Source of the DNA: Clostridium ragsdalei P11
GTDB lineage: Bacteria > Bacillota > Clostridia > Clostridiales > Clostridiaceae
Assembly: GCF_001675165.1 (NCBI RefSeq)
Contig: NZ_LROS01000009.1
Location: forward strand, 1 to 64,000
Direction: 5' to 3'
DNA length: 64,000 bases
Shown here piece after piece: positions 25,895-35,905 of this stretch (positions within the stretch are counted from its first letter, which is position 1; each line of letters opens with the position of its first letter). The notes under the pieces are model-generated. The model had not been told where the DNA came from. It did no database searches and worked only from the letters and a program-made list of their open reading frames with translations. Position numbers and translations under genes: made by a program.

Positions 25895-26747
25895 TTAATG
25901 TTTCAAAAGTGTATCCTTTTGACTTTAAATACTGTATTACCTCAGGAAGAGCTTGTACTGTTGTTCCCTTTGTAGCAGCATCATGCATCAAAACTACTAC
26001 AGTATCATCATTACTGTATTTTCTAAGCTCATTTAATAAAACATCCACAGGAACATTATTTCTCATAGCATCTCCAATCCAATCATTCCAATCCACATAA
26101 TGATATCCTGCTTTTGTAACTGCATCTTTAAAAGGATCCAAATTCAAATGACGTGTATTAAAAGAGCCTCCTGGAAATCTCATAAGTTTTAAATTATAAT
26201 CCTTTCCAACTATGGACTTAATTACCGTATCACATCTATTTATGTCATCTACAAACACTGATGGATCTTGCCTGTATCTAAGTTCATGGCTGTAAGTATG
26301 GTTTCCAACTACATGTCCTTCTTTTACTTCTTCTTTTACCAAATCCTTATTTCTCTCAGCATTTTGTCCAATTAAAAAGAAAGTTGCCTTTATATTATTT
26401 TGCTTCAAAATTTGAAGTATTTTTAAAGTATTTGGAGAAGGACCATCATCAAAAGTTAAGTAAGCCACTTTCTTTCCATCTGTTCTCTTGGTTTTCCAAG
26501 GCATATACGCTCCTGCAGGCTGTTTTGTTGTAAATCTTTGTTTTAGTTCATCCTTCTGCTTTTCTTCAGCACTTTTCTGATGCTCTACTTTATTAGAAGT
26601 AGTTACTACTGCATGTTTCTTATATGCAACTTTAGTTCCTATAAAAAATGCCCAACCAAAAATACATAAGAAAATGATTCCTATAATTATATTGTTTCTT
26701 CTCTTGATGATTCTATTTTTTTTAATTCTGTCCTCATATTTATTCAT
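25890..26747 (-). CDS. Polysaccharide deacetylase (NodB-like)
   Basis: An N-terminal membrane anchor (IIIGIIFLCIFGWAFFIGTK, near residues 20-40) precedes a catalytic NodB domain with TFDDGPSPNT (metal-binding Asp), HTYSHE, RFPGGSFN and LMHDAATKG. It deacetylates peptidoglycan or other N-acetylated glycans outside the membrane. The start ATG at 26747 is 9 bases from AGGGAG. The stop codon comes from a transposon-like remnant, so the C-terminus may be slightly altered. Confidence 0.87.
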   Translation of the reverse strand: MNKYEDRIKKNRIIKRRNNIIIGIIFLCIFGWAFFIGTKVAYKKHAVVTTSNKVEHQKSAEEKQKDELKQRFTTKQPAGAYMPWKTKRTDGKKVAYLTFDDGPSPNTLKILQILKQNNIKATFFLIGQNAERNKDLVKEEVKEGHVVGNHTYSHELRYRQDPSVFVDDINRCDTVIKSIVGKDYNLKLMRFPGGSFNTRHLNLDPFKDAVTKAGYHYVDWNDWIGDAMRNNVPVDVLLNELRKYSNDDTVVVLMHDAATKGTTVQALPEVIQYLKSKGYTFETLN

Positions 26748-26780
26748 CAGTTCCATCTCCCTAATAAGATTCTAATGTCA

Positions 26781-26872
26781 TACTGCATTTGAAAGAAAAT
26801 AACAAGTCAAATAGACTAGTATACTGACTAGATATTTCTTCTAGATATTTCTTTGAAAATACCTAAGTAAAA
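26781..26872. repeat. Palindromic dispersed repeat
   Basis: It is the reverse orientation of the unit at 13212-13283 (GCATTTGAAAGAAAATAACA ... ATTTCTTTGAAAATACCT). The region 26748-27050 otherwise contains only the upstream sequence of the deacetylase gene; no frame was found. Confidence 0.6.
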
Positions 26873-27050
26873 TTAAAAAATAGCATTTCGATACCTTCCT
26901 TTAATTTCACTTCATTAATTTCCCTATTTATAGTATAATAAATCATTCTATTTTACTATACATTATGACAAAATGTAATCATTTTGTAATTTGTTTTAAC
27001 TCTTTAATGATATATTCTAAAAAATCTGAAATTATTCATTGGCATAAAAA

Positions 27051-27094
27051 AACTATAGAGAAGCTATTTGTAGTACTATCACTTCTCTATAGTT
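27051..27094. terminator. Terminator hairpin after glnS
   Basis: A perfect 13-bp stem, AACTATAGAGAAG with CTTCTCTATAGTT, lies 14 bases past the glnS stop codon. Confidence 0.75.
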
Positions 27095-27107
27095 AAATTA
27101 TTTTAGA

Positions 27108-28769
27108 TTATTTTTTTATTTTAAAAGAACTCTTAAGAGATACTATTCTATTAAATACTATTTTCCCCTCTTTAGCAAACCTAGGATCAACATTGAAATA
27201 TCCATGTCTGAAAAATTGAAACTTTTGGCCTGGTTTTGCATTTTTCATATCAGGCTCCAAAAATCCATTTAATATTTCCAAGGAATTTGGATTTACATTA
27301 TCTAAAAATGAATCACTGCCTTCTTCTTCCTTTTCATCCAAAATTAAAGGTTCATAAAGTCTTATTTCTGCTGGAATTGCAGTACTTGCATTTACCCAGT
27401 GAAGTGTACCTCTAACTTTTCTTCCGTCAGGACTATTTCCGCCCTTTGATGCAGGATCATAGCTGCAGTGAAGCTCTTTTATATTTCCTTCTTCATCTTT
27501 TATGACTTCTTCACATTTTATAAAATAAGCACCTTTTAACCTAACTTCATTTCCCGGAAATAATCTATAATACTTTTTAGGTGGATTTTCCATAAAGTCT
27601 TCTTGTTCAATATATATTTCCTTTGAAAAAGGTACTTTTCTAGTTCCTGCTGCAGGATCATCTGGATTATTTTCAATTTCAAAAGTATCACATTGTCCTT
27701 CAGGATAATTTGTTATTACGACTTTTAGCGGCCTTAAAACAGCCATAGTTCTAGGTGCTTTTGTTTCCAGATCATCTCTTAAAAAGTAATCTAGCATTTG
27801 AGAATCTACTACACTACTTGCTTTTGCCACACCTATAGCTTTGCAGAATTTACAAACAGATTCTGGTGTAAATCCTCTTCTTCTAAGTCCTGCAATAGTT
27901 GGCATACGCGGATCATCCCAGCCATCCACAAAATTCTCATCTACTAACTTTTTAAGTTTTCTCTTACTCATTACCATATTTGTAATGTTGAGTCTAGCAA
28001 ACTCTATCTGCTTTGGTACATTTTCCATTTCACATTCACGCACTACCCAATCATAAAGAGGCCTGTGATCCTCAAACTCAAGTGTGCATATAGAGTGAGT
28101 TACTCCTTCAATGGCATCTTCTAGCGGATGTGCAAAATCATACATAGGATATATGCACCATTTATCTCCTGTATTGTGATGTGGGGCATGTGCTATACGA
28201 TATATAATTGGATCTCTCATATTTATGTTAGGAGAAGTCACATCAATTTTAGCTCTTAAAACCTTTTCTCCGTCTTTAAATTCTCCATTTTTCATTCTTT
28301 CAAATAATTCAAGATTTTCTTCTACAGTTCTATTTCTATAAGGACTTTCCTTTCCAGGTTTAGTTAAAGTACCCCTGTATTCTCTTATTTCATCTGGAGT
28401 CAAATCGCACACAAAAGCCTTACCTTTTTTTATTAAAAGTAATGCTCTTTTATACATTTCATCAAAATAACTGGAGGCAAAGTGCAATTCATCCCAGTCA
28501 TATCCAAGCCATTTTACATCTTCTTTTATTGACTCTACATATTCCGTATCCTCTTTTGAAGGATTAGTATCATCAAATCTTAAATTAGTTCTTCCACCAA
28601 ATTCATCTGCCAATCCAAAATTTAAAACTATTGACTTTGCATGGCCTATATGTAAATATCCATTAGGTTCTGGAGGAAACCTTGTTATTATTTTTTTATA
28701 CTTTCCTGACTTCATGTCTTCTTCTACTATGTTTTTAATAAAATTTGATGAACTCTTGCTTTCTTCCAT
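27108..28769 (-). CDS. glnS: Glutaminyl-tRNA synthetase
   Basis: This class I synthetase of 553 residues has HIGHAKS (HIGH motif), a KMSKS-like MSKRK, and GlnRS-type elements ([16 protein letters not shown] and RFDDTNP). It charges tRNA-Gln with glutamine directly. The C-terminal beta-barrel anticodon-binding region is complete. The upstream region is filled by a structured element at 28797-28926 and shows no T-box. Confidence 0.93.
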   Translation of the reverse strand: MEESKSSSNFIKNIVEEDMKSGKYKKIITRFPPEPNGYLHIGHAKSIVLNFGLADEFGGRTNLRFDDTNPSKEDTEYVESIKEDVKWLGYDWDELHFASSYFDEMYKRALLLIKKGKAFVCDLTPDEIREYRGTLTKPGKESPYRNRTVEENLELFERMKNGEFKDGEKVLRAKIDVTSPNINMRDPIIYRIAHAPHHNTGDKWCIYPMYDFAHPLEDAIEGVTHSICTLEFEDHRPLYDWVVRECEMENVPKQIEFARLNITNMVMSKRKLKKLVDENFVDGWDDPRMPTIAGLRRRGFTPESVCKFCKAIGVAKASSVVDSQMLDYFLRDDLETKAPRTMAVLRPLKVVITNYPEGQCDTFEIENNPDDPAAGTRKVPFSKEIYIEQEDFMENPPKKYYRLFPGNEVRLKGAYFIKCEEVIKDEEGNIKELHCSYDPASKGGNSPDGRKVRGTLHWVNASTAIPAEIRLYEPLILDEKEEEGSDSFLDNVNPNSLEILNGFLEPDMKNAKPGQKFQFFRHGYFNVDPRFAKEGKIVFNRIVSLKSSFKIKK

Positions 28770-28796
28770 AAGTTAACCATCCTTTTCTAAAACTTA

Positions 28797-28926
28797 TTTA
28801 TCTGATGGATACCTACTGTAACACTCCCACTTTTATCAAAATGGGAGATAACAGTAGCTACGCCCCTAGATAATTCATCTAAACTTAGTGGGAGAAACAA
28901 TCTCCCACTAAGTAAGATTCATTGAT
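28797..28926 (-). ncRNA. Structured element, omega-RNA-like / transposon right-end remnant (type 2, copy 2)
   Basis: Read on the minus strand it has CTTAGTGGGAGA/TCTCCCACTAAG, then TAGCTACTGTTATCTCCCA with GTGGGAGTGTTACAGTAGG, ending GTATCCATCAGATAAA. The 5' portion ATCAATGAATCTTAC matches that of 20886-21096. Further repeat-like hairpins extend to about 28985. Confidence 0.45.
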
Positions 28927-29027
28927 ATGTACATCAGAGTGGTAATCGTTACCTGACCAAATCATGATTTGGATTCTCTGATTGAAAGAAAAGGCATTTT
29001 TTATAAGTAAATGCCTTTTCCAAATAT

Positions 29028-29669
29028 CTATACAAATTGCTTGTTTTTAATATACACTCTAAAGGCTATCTCTTCTACAAGTGAAAAAATACTAGATGTT
29101 ATAAAATACAATCCAAGTACTATTGGAGCTTTAATTGTTATTAAAAGTCCAATTACTCCAGGAAGTATTGCTGACATCTTATTGTACTGCACTTCCTTAT
29201 AGACTTTAAAATAATCTATAGAATTTACTAGGCCAGGCAGCATTGAAATGATCGAATACACTATAGGAACTATAAAATAACTATCGCTTAATTTTATTGA
29301 AGATACCCAAGGTATAAGCACTGTACCTGAAATTACAGGCATGTTTATAATGGTTTTATAAAGCCCCCCTATTATAGGAAACTGAATAATTGTAAGTAAA
29401 CATCCCATCATACTTTTTAAATTATCCTTATAACAGTTTTGTATTTCCTTTTCCATCTTAAGCTTATCATTTTTATACCTAATTTTTATGTCTTCCATCT
29501 TTTTAGCAACTTTCTGCTGCTTTAAAATGCTGAACCTTTGTTTCATAGACATAGGCATCAAAAGTACCTTTATAATTAAAGTGAGAACAACAACTGCAAT
29601 ACCCCAATCTCCTGTAAAATTAAATACGTGATTGAGCAAAGCACCCAGTAAATTAAAAATAATGTTCAT
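29028..29669 (-). CDS. YidC/Oxa1-type membrane insertase
   Basis: This 213-residue protein has about five hydrophobic segments in the order of the YidC core and a cytoplasmic loop rich in Lys and Gln (MSMKQRFSILKQQKVAKKME). It inserts and folds membrane proteins. It lacks a long signal peptide and lipobox and is shorter than the main YidC, so it may be a second, specialised insertase. It lies in the same direction as a small membrane protein gene just upstream (31-base gap). Confidence 0.82.
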   Translation of the reverse strand: MNIIFNLLGALLNHVFNFTGDWGIAVVVLTLIIKVLLMPMSMKQRFSILKQQKVAKKMEDIKIRYKNDKLKMEKEIQNCYKDNLKSMMGCLLTIIQFPIIGGLYKTIINMPVISGTVLIPWVSSIKLSDSYFIVPIVYSIISMLPGLVNSIDYFKVYKEVQYNKMSAILPGVIGLLITIKAPIVLGLYFITSSIFSLVEEIAFRVYIKNKQFV

Positions 29670-29700
29670 ATAATATCTCCTATCTATAAATTATTATATT

Positions 29701-29946
29701 TTAAAACATTATTTTTAAATAAGGCTGTGTAAAATATATCCACACTTTATATTTTTCGTAACTCACATACTGTTTTATATATAATTTTTTTGGATAACCC
29801 AATGCCCTTAAAACTATACATTCTATTAAATTATATCTAATACTTTCTCTTAAGCTTTTATGTACCTGTAAAACACCAGAAAAAACTGCAGTTATACACA
29901 TAAACAACAGAATAAAGTAGAAAATATTGAAAAAGTCCATGTTCAT
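29701..29946 (-). CDS. Small membrane protein upstream of the insertase
   Basis: About 81 residues with one N-terminal hydrophobic helix (FFNIFYFILLFMCITAVFSG) followed by a basic, aromatic-rich tail. The start is ATG at 29946 (AAAGGA, 10 bases). It is co-directional with, and close to, the yidC-like gene, so it may be a substrate or partner. No family is recognised. Confidence 0.55.
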   Translation of the reverse strand: MNMDFFNIFYFILLFMCITAVFSGVLQVHKSLRESIRYNLIECIVLRALGYPKKLYIKQYVSYEKYKVWIYFTQPYLKIMF

Positions 29947-30092
29947 GATAAACATTCCTTTAAAATAAATTATATATCAAATACTTTTATTTGATATTAC
30001 CATATAATGATTTTATATTCAACACAAACCCTTTATTTATGCTAATATAACCATAATATCACAAAAATATTATTTAAAAATAAAAATTTTTG

Positions 30093-30123
30093 TTGTACCT
30101 TACCTTACGTCATGTGTTACAAT
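30093..30123 (+). promoter_or_regulatory. MerR-type promoter with 19-base spacer
   Basis: TTGTAC (30093-30098), a 19-base spacer (30099-30117, containing CTTACGTCATGTG) and TACAAT (30118-30123). The over-long spacer with a dyad between -35 and -10 is the hallmark of promoters controlled by MerR-family activators, and the next gene encodes one. Confidence 0.65.
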
Positions 30124-30146
30124 AATTTAGGCAGAGGTGATAAATA

Positions 30147-31346
30147 ATGACTTCCCATAAATCAGAACTAGTAAGTATCGGCAAATTTGCCCAAAAATCA
30201 GGTGTTACCTTGAGGACTTTAAGGTACTATGACAAAATAGGTCTTTTAAAACCCTGTGCATATACTGAGTCTGGTCACCGATTATATAATGTTGAAGATT
30301 TTGGTAAGCTTCAAAAAATACTTACTCTTAAATTTATAGGTCTTTCACTTGAGGATATATCTAAAATAATGAACTATGATTTAAATCAAGGTGATTTAAA
30401 AAGATCTCTCCAAATACAAAAAAAGATAATGAAAGAAAAAATATACCACATTGAAGCTGTAATAAAATCCATAGATGAAGCTGTGCATATGCTTGACAAT
30501 GACAAGGAACTCAATTGGAACAAGTTTATAAACATAATAAGCATAGTAAATACAGATCAAAAGTGGATGGAACAATATGAAAATGCCTCTAATTTAAAAG
30601 CCAGAATAAGAATTCACGAACTTTTCAGCACCAATAAGCGAGGATGGATGAAATGGTTTTTTAATCAATTAAATATTCCTTCCAAAGCTTCTATTTTGGA
30701 ACTTGGATGTGGTAATGGGGGGTTATGGCAAAAAAATTTGGATAAAATTCCTGAAGGCTGGGACATTACTCTTACTGATTTTTCCCCTGGAATGCTTCAG
30801 GATACAAAAAATAATTTAGGCATCAATTCAAAAAGATTTACATTTAAAATAGCAGATGTACAAAATATACCTTATGAGGACAATAGTTTTGATGTAGTAA
30901 TAGCAAATCATGTATTATACCATGTAGGTGATGTAGACAAATCCCTTTCAGAGATTTATCGTGTTTTAAAACCTAAGGGCTATTTTTATGCCTCAACTGT
31001 AGGTAAAAATCATATGAAGGAAATGAGAGAAATCGTTAAAAAATATAACTTTAAAAATATAACTACAGATAGTTTTAATATTACAGAAAGTTTTCAACTT
31101 GAAAATGGTCTGTTAAAACTCTCTAAGTGGTTTAAGAATGTAAAAATGAAAAGATATAGTGATAACTTAAAGCTAACAGCTGCATCTCCTCTCATAGACT
31201 ACATATTTTCCATGCCCGGTAATATAAAAACTACATTTGACAAAGATAAACTTGAATCCTTTGCAGAATACTTGCAGTCTGAAATAAGCAAAAATGGGTA
31301 TATTTATATAACAAAAGATACTGGTTTTTTTGAAAGTAGGAAATAG
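30147..31346 (+). CDS. MerR regulator fused to a methyltransferase
   Basis: This 399-residue protein has an N-terminal MerR DNA-binding domain (IGKFAQKSGVTLRTLRYYDK) with its dimerising coiled coil (about 80-125). It is fused to a class I SAM methyltransferase (about 180-300; ILELGCGNGGLWQ is the SAM motif, followed by FDVVIANHVLYH). The regulator would respond to a ligand while the methyltransferase acts on it or detoxifies it. Probable autoregulation from the 19-base-spacer promoter upstream; AGAGGTG precedes the start. Fusions of this kind occur in clostridia, but the substrate is unknown. Confidence 0.85.
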   Translation: MTSHKSELVSIGKFAQKSGVTLRTLRYYDKIGLLKPCAYTESGHRLYNVEDFGKLQKILTLKFIGLSLEDISKIMNYDLNQGDLKRSLQIQKKIMKEKIYHIEAVIKSIDEAVHMLDNDKELNWNKFINIISIVNTDQKWMEQYENASNLKARIRIHELFSTNKRGWMKWFFNQLNIPSKASILELGCGNGGLWQKNLDKIPEGWDITLTDFSPGMLQDTKNNLGINSKRFTFKIADVQNIPYEDNSFDVVIANHVLYHVGDVDKSLSEIYRVLKPKGYFYASTVGKNHMKEMREIVKKYNFKNITTDSFNITESFQLENGLLKLSKWFKNVKMKRYSDNLKLTAASPLIDYIFSMPGNIKTTFDKDKLESFAEYLQSEISKNGYIYITKDTGFFESRK

Positions 31347-31418
31347 TTTTATACATCAACCTACAATCTAAAAATTTATATAATAAACAACGAAACGAAA
31401 TGAAAGGATTGATTATAA

Positions 31419-32597
31419 ATGAATAAAAAAATACCATTCTCACCACCAGATATAGGTGAAGACGAAATAAATGCAGTTGTAGAAGTTTTAAAATCAGGAT
31501 GGATTACTACAGGTCCAAAATGTGCTGAATTTGAAAAAAAGATTGCTGAATATTGTAATAGTGATAAAGCACTGGCTGTAAATAGTAATTCTGCTGGACT
31601 AGAACTTGTATTGAAGGAATTTGACATAAAAGCAGGAGATGAAGTCATAACTACTCCTTATACTTATACTGCAACAGCAAGTGCAGCGATACGCAGAGGA
31701 ATAAAACCAAAGTTAGTAGATATAGAAAAAGATTCTTTCTTAATTGATTTAGAAAAATTGGCAGATGCTATAACACCTAAGACAAAAGCTATATATACAG
31801 TAGATGTTGCAGGAGTACCTATAGATTATGATGCTGTTCGCAAAATATTAAAGGATAAAAATCGTGAGGATATAATTTTTGTATCGGATTCCGCTCACTC
31901 TTTTGGTGCAAAATACAAAGGCAAAAGAGTTGGTTCTCAAGCTGATTTCCATGTTTTCTCCTTTCATGCAGTAAAAAACTTTACTACTGCTGAAGGTGGT
32001 GCAATAACATTTAACGAGAATGATAAATTTGGTAAAAAAGACTTATATAAGGATTTTAAGTTGGAATCCCTACATGGTCAATCAAAAGATGCTCTTTCCA
32101 AAATGCAGGCAGGTGCATGGAAATATGATATAGTCACAGATGGGGGTAAATGCAATTTAACTGATATATCTGCAGCTATAGGTTTGGCGCAATTTCCAAG
32201 ATATGAAGAAATGCTAAAAAAACGTAAAGCTATATTTGATTTATATACTAAATTTTTAAGTGAAAAAGATTGGGCTATAATCCCATTTAAGAAAGATGCT
32301 ATACGTGAAACTTCATACCACTTATATCTTCTTCGCATAAAAAACTTTAGTGAAGATCAAAGAAATGAAGTAATAAAATCCCTTGCGGCAAAAGATATAG
32401 CTACTAATGTCCACTATACTCCTTTGCCTATGTTTACACTTTACAAAAATTTAGGTTACGATATAAAGGATTATCCAAATGCATATAATCACTATGCAAA
32501 TGAAATTTCTGTACCAGTTTATTCTCTTCTTAAATTAGAAGATGCCGAATATGTCGTTAAAGAATTAATTTCTGCTGTAGAAAAAGTAATGAAATAA
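31419..32597 (+). CDS. DegT/DnrJ/EryC1/StrS-family aminotransferase (1)
   Basis: This 392-residue PLP-dependent sugar aminotransferase-type protein has the fold elements PYTYTATASAAIRRG, the PLP lysine in FSFHAVKNFTTAEGG and the C-terminal small domain. It would transaminate a nucleotide ketosugar. It is the first gene of a tandem pair (20-base gap to the next), suggesting two successive steps or two positions of amino-sugar synthesis. The start has AAAGG-type spacing. The substrate is not determinable here. Confidence 0.85.
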   Translation: MNKKIPFSPPDIGEDEINAVVEVLKSGWITTGPKCAEFEKKIAEYCNSDKALAVNSNSAGLELVLKEFDIKAGDEVITTPYTYTATASAAIRRGIKPKLVDIEKDSFLIDLEKLADAITPKTKAIYTVDVAGVPIDYDAVRKILKDKNREDIIFVSDSAHSFGAKYKGKRVGSQADFHVFSFHAVKNFTTAEGGAITFNENDKFGKKDLYKDFKLESLHGQSKDALSKMQAGAWKYDIVTDGGKCNLTDISAAIGLAQFPRYEEMLKKRKAIFDLYTKFLSEKDWAIIPFKKDAIRETSYHLYLLRIKNFSEDQRNEVIKSLAAKDIATNVHYTPLPMFTLYKNLGYDIKDYPNAYNHYANEISVPVYSLLKLEDAEYVVKELISAVEKVMK

Positions 32598-32617
32598 ATT
32601 GAAAGAGAGGACAAAAA

Positions 32618-33739
32618 ATGAAAGTTAATTTTTTTACACCTACAAGAGAATACTTAGAAAAGAAAGAGGAATTTAATAAGGCTATATCAGCTGTACTTGA
32701 AAGTGGAAGTTTTATATTTGGACCTCAAGTATCAGAACTTGAAGAAGAAATAAAAAAATATACAGGTGCCAAACATGCCATAGCTGTAGCTTCTGGAACA
32801 GATGCACTTTTAGTTGCTTCCCATGCACTTGGATTTAAAGATGGAGATGAAATTATAACTTCCCCTTTTACATTTTTAGCTTCAACTTCTTGTATAGCTA
32901 AATTAAATGCAAAACCAGTTTTTGTTGATGTAGATGAAGATACTTTTAATCTAGATGCAAATAAAATAGAAGAAAAAATAACTTCAAAAACTGCAAGTAT
33001 ATTACCAATACATCTTTTTTCACAGATGGCAGATATGGATAAAATAATGGATATAGCATCCAAGCATAATTTAAGCGTTTTAGAAGATGCTGCAGAAGCT
33101 TTTGGTATGCAGTGGGGAGGTTCCTCAAGTGAATACAAACATTCTGGTACTATAGGAGATATTGGTATTTACTCATTTTTCCCAACAAAAACGCTAGGTG
33201 GTTATGGCGATGGAGGCATGATAGTAACTAATAATGACAAGTTAGCTGAAACTGCTAAAATGCTTAGAGTACATGGTGCTTCTAAGAAATATCATTATGA
33301 CTATATAGGATATAATTCAAGACTTGATTCTATTCAAGCTGCTGTACTTTTAGTTAAGCTAAAGTATATAGACAATGCACTTAAACAAAGACAAAAGGTA
33401 GCTGATTGGTACAAAGAAAGACTTGCTGATTGTGACTATATAAAACTTCCTACAGTTAAAGGAAATCAAAAACCAGTATATTATGCATTTAATACATTAG
33501 TAGAAAAAAGAGATGAACTTGCTGCATACTTAAAGGAAAATGAAATTGGAACTAGCATTTATTATCCAATCCCTCTTCATCTTCAAAAATGCTTTGATTA
33601 TTTAGGCTATAAAAAGGGTGATTTCCCTGTAGCTGAAAAACTTTCAACTAAAGTTTTAGCTCTTCCTATATACCCTGAAATAACTGAAGATGAAGTTAAC
33701 TTTGTGTGCGAAACCATTAAAAAATTCTATACAAAGTAA
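32618..33739 (+). CDS. DegT/DnrJ/EryC1/StrS-family aminotransferase (2)
   Basis: This 373-residue protein of the same family has the PLP lysine in YSFFPTKTLGGYGDGG. The Lys context (FFPTKT) differs from that of its neighbour, so the two are not recent duplicates. It resembles 3- or 4-amino-sugar aminotransferases. GAGAGGA precedes its ATG. No other sugar-nucleotide gene lies in this operon, so the partners must be elsewhere. Confidence 0.85.
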   Translation: MKVNFFTPTREYLEKKEEFNKAISAVLESGSFIFGPQVSELEEEIKKYTGAKHAIAVASGTDALLVASHALGFKDGDEIITSPFTFLASTSCIAKLNAKPVFVDVDEDTFNLDANKIEEKITSKTASILPIHLFSQMADMDKIMDIASKHNLSVLEDAAEAFGMQWGGSSSEYKHSGTIGDIGIYSFFPTKTLGGYGDGGMIVTNNDKLAETAKMLRVHGASKKYHYDYIGYNSRLDSIQAAVLLVKLKYIDNALKQRQKVADWYKERLADCDYIKLPTVKGNQKPVYYAFNTLVEKRDELAAYLKENEIGTSIYYPIPLHLQKCFDYLGYKKGDFPVAEKLSTKVLALPIYPEITEDEVNFVCETIKKFYTK

Positions 33740-33747
33740 CATTATAC

Positions 33748-33785
33748 AAAAAGCAGTATTTAGTTTTTACACTAAGTACTGCTTT
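33748..33785. terminator. Bidirectional terminator hairpin
   Basis: AAAGCAGTATTTAG pairs with CTAAGTACTGCTTT around TTTTTACA, between the aminotransferase operon and the convergent gene. Confidence 0.75.
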
Positions 33786-33803
33786 ACAAAATTAAACACA
33801 TTT

Positions 33804-34499
33804 TCAAAGCATTATATATATTTTATCTGAGAGTGTAAGCTCTCCAGGATTCCAACACCTTTTAGGACATTTCATAATCTTGTATGACATATGCAAATCA
33901 TTTATGAACTTATAAAATTCATTATCAAGCCAGGGAGGAGTCCAGCTTCCCGACCTACATATGTGAATGACATTTATGTTCTTATTCACTAAATGATCCA
34001 CCTTAGGATATTTTATAGAAAACGATTTATTTATTTCCTCAAATTCACTTTTTTCTTCATAAGTATAAGGACTATAAACTATACTTGCCTTTTTTATAAT
34101 ACTGTTTTTTAAAAGTTTTCCAAGCCAATTGGCACAATTCAATTCAAAATCAAGTGACTTCATTCCACCATAACCCAAATCAGAATGTGCATCAAAATTT
34201 ATAACTTCATCACAATTATTGTTTTGAGCTATGAAATAAGAAAACTTATGGGAGTCAGATACATATACCTTAGCTTTACTTTCTATGGAAAAACATTGTT
34301 TTATTTTACTCCAAAAGCCTTTCAGTTCATTACCGGTTCTAACTGTTTTTTCAATGTTTTCTCCCATTTGCCTATTTTTAAAATATCTCCTATACCACAA
34401 TATAATATTTGTTCTCTTATTCTCAATATAAGAGCCGCACCATTCCTTTCTTACAGGAATAAAATAATCCCAATCAATGCTGAGAAGATTTTTTTTCAT
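33804..34499 (-). CDS. UPF0489/arginase-like-fold protein
   Basis: This 231-residue protein has the arginase-like metal-binding segment VINFDAHSDLGYGG (DAHxD-type) and an N-terminal SIDWDYFIPV, both features of UPF0489 proteins. It may be a metal-dependent hydrolase. The start is ATG at 34499 after GAGGTG. It is not in a clear operon with its neighbours. Confidence 0.72.
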   Translation of the reverse strand: MKKNLLSIDWDYFIPVRKEWCGSYIENKRTNIILWYRRYFKNRQMGENIEKTVRTGNELKGFWSKIKQCFSIESKAKVYVSDSHKFSYFIAQNNNCDEVINFDAHSDLGYGGMKSLDFELNCANWLGKLLKNSIIKKASIVYSPYTYEEKSEFEEINKSFSIKYPKVDHLVNKNINVIHICRSGSWTPPWLDNEFYKFINDLHMSYKIMKCPKRCWNPGELTLSDKIYIML

Positions 34500-34565
34500 A
34501 GCAACACACCTCACATATAACTATAATGTTACACCTCCAGCATGAATTTTTAAACCTTTGAAATA

Positions 34566-35784
34566 CTAATTTTTAACATAAGACATCCACATATTTCTTA
34601 TATTTTTATAATATTCATCCTTAGTAATATTATAAAGTACATTCATTTCTTCAATGTGAATGCAGTGATAAAAGTCAGAACTACTAGGAGGTCCATTTTT
34701 TATAATGTGATATAAATCATAGGATGTGAAGTTCCCTATATCATAATAAGGCAGTATATATTTTAAGCTTAGAAGTCCTTTATTCCAGTATCTTTTAGCC
34801 ACGTTAGAATAATATATATTTTGAGGACAGTGTACACTGCTCCAATCATATAAACCTATCAATGTAAATATATACCCGTTTAATGTATAGGTAGATGTTT
34901 TTCCCACATACTGCTGAAAAAATATCTTGTCTTCAAGGCTTTTATCTAAAGCACCTAGATTATCCATAACACCACCTTCTGAAACAGGCGTTAAAAGATA
35001 TTTAAGCACTCTCTGCCCTGCATTTATATACTTTGAATTTTTAGTTAAATGATAGGCTCTAGTAAATACACTAAGTGCCTGACCCTGGGACATACTTGAA
35101 GCCCATCCTTCATTTAAGCATTCATAATATCCAAATTTGAACTCATATCTTAGAGATCCATCCTTTTTTATACTCTTTATTAAAAAATTCGCTGTATTTA
35201 AAAATTTATCTTTATTAGCTCCAGTATCCATATACCCATCATATAAATAAAGTGCATATTGGCATATAGTAACTGCATTGTAATAAAATTTGCCATTGTA
35301 TTTTACCATAGGTATGCCGTTTTTATCATATTTAAAACTAGGAGACTCAATATAAGCCCAATCTGGCTGATAATTAAAATACTTTTTTACAGGATTATAT
35401 TCCCCATATAATGTGTAATTACACTTATTGCTTTTATAATAATCCACACCATTTTTGCCAATATTCAGATACTCGGAGAGGAAAGAATACTTATTCAAAA
35501 CAGGCACTTTTCTCTCTGCCAGCAGCTTACATATTTTTGCTTCATTTATAATACTTTTAGGCATATTCTTATTTTCTAAAACTGTATTATATCCTTCTAT
35601 AGCTTTTGAATACTTTTTTTGATTTTGCAATCTTCTGCTATTTTTTAGTATGTTTTTCGCTTCATTTTCAGATACTTCACCCACTTTTAAAAGCCTTTGC
35701 TGCTCCAGTAAACACAATTATGTTAATAACCAAAATTATAACTGTACATATTATCTTTGTAATTATATTTTTCTTAAATTTCAT
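34566..35784 (-). pseudogene. D-glucuronyl C5-epimerase-domain protein, frameshifted
   Basis: The C-terminal region (GWASSMSQGQALSVFTRAYH; TYTLNGYIFTLIGLYD) matches the glucuronyl C5-epimerase C-terminal fold that processes uronic acid glycans. A good start (AAAGGAGA then ATG at 35784) opens MKFKKNIITKIICTVIILVI, a signal or membrane segment, but that frame hits a stop about 36 codons later. The main frame begins with TTG at 35717. Removing one base from the run TTTTAAAA (35685-35692) joins them (AFK to VGEV). The defect may be a real mutation, +1 slippage on the A-run or a sequencing error. Repaired length is about 405 residues, exported or membrane-anchored. Confidence 0.65.
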
Positions 35785-35905
35785 ATTTTCTCCTTTTATG
35801 ACTTTCAAATAATATTAACCTATTATAACTTCTAATATTATTTTCTAATACATAAAAATATATTCTACACTTTAATCATCGCTTTCCCATTTTATATATA
35901 TAAAA

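Noticed and set aside
31376-31648. A minus-strand frame at the start of the first aminotransferase.
   Set aside because: The opposite-strand gene has a clear family and start; this frame is a shadow.
35685-35692. The run TTTTAAAA as a classic -1 slippery heptamer.
   Set aside because: The joint needs a +1 shift (one base less), and no canonical -1 heptamer fits the reading frame.
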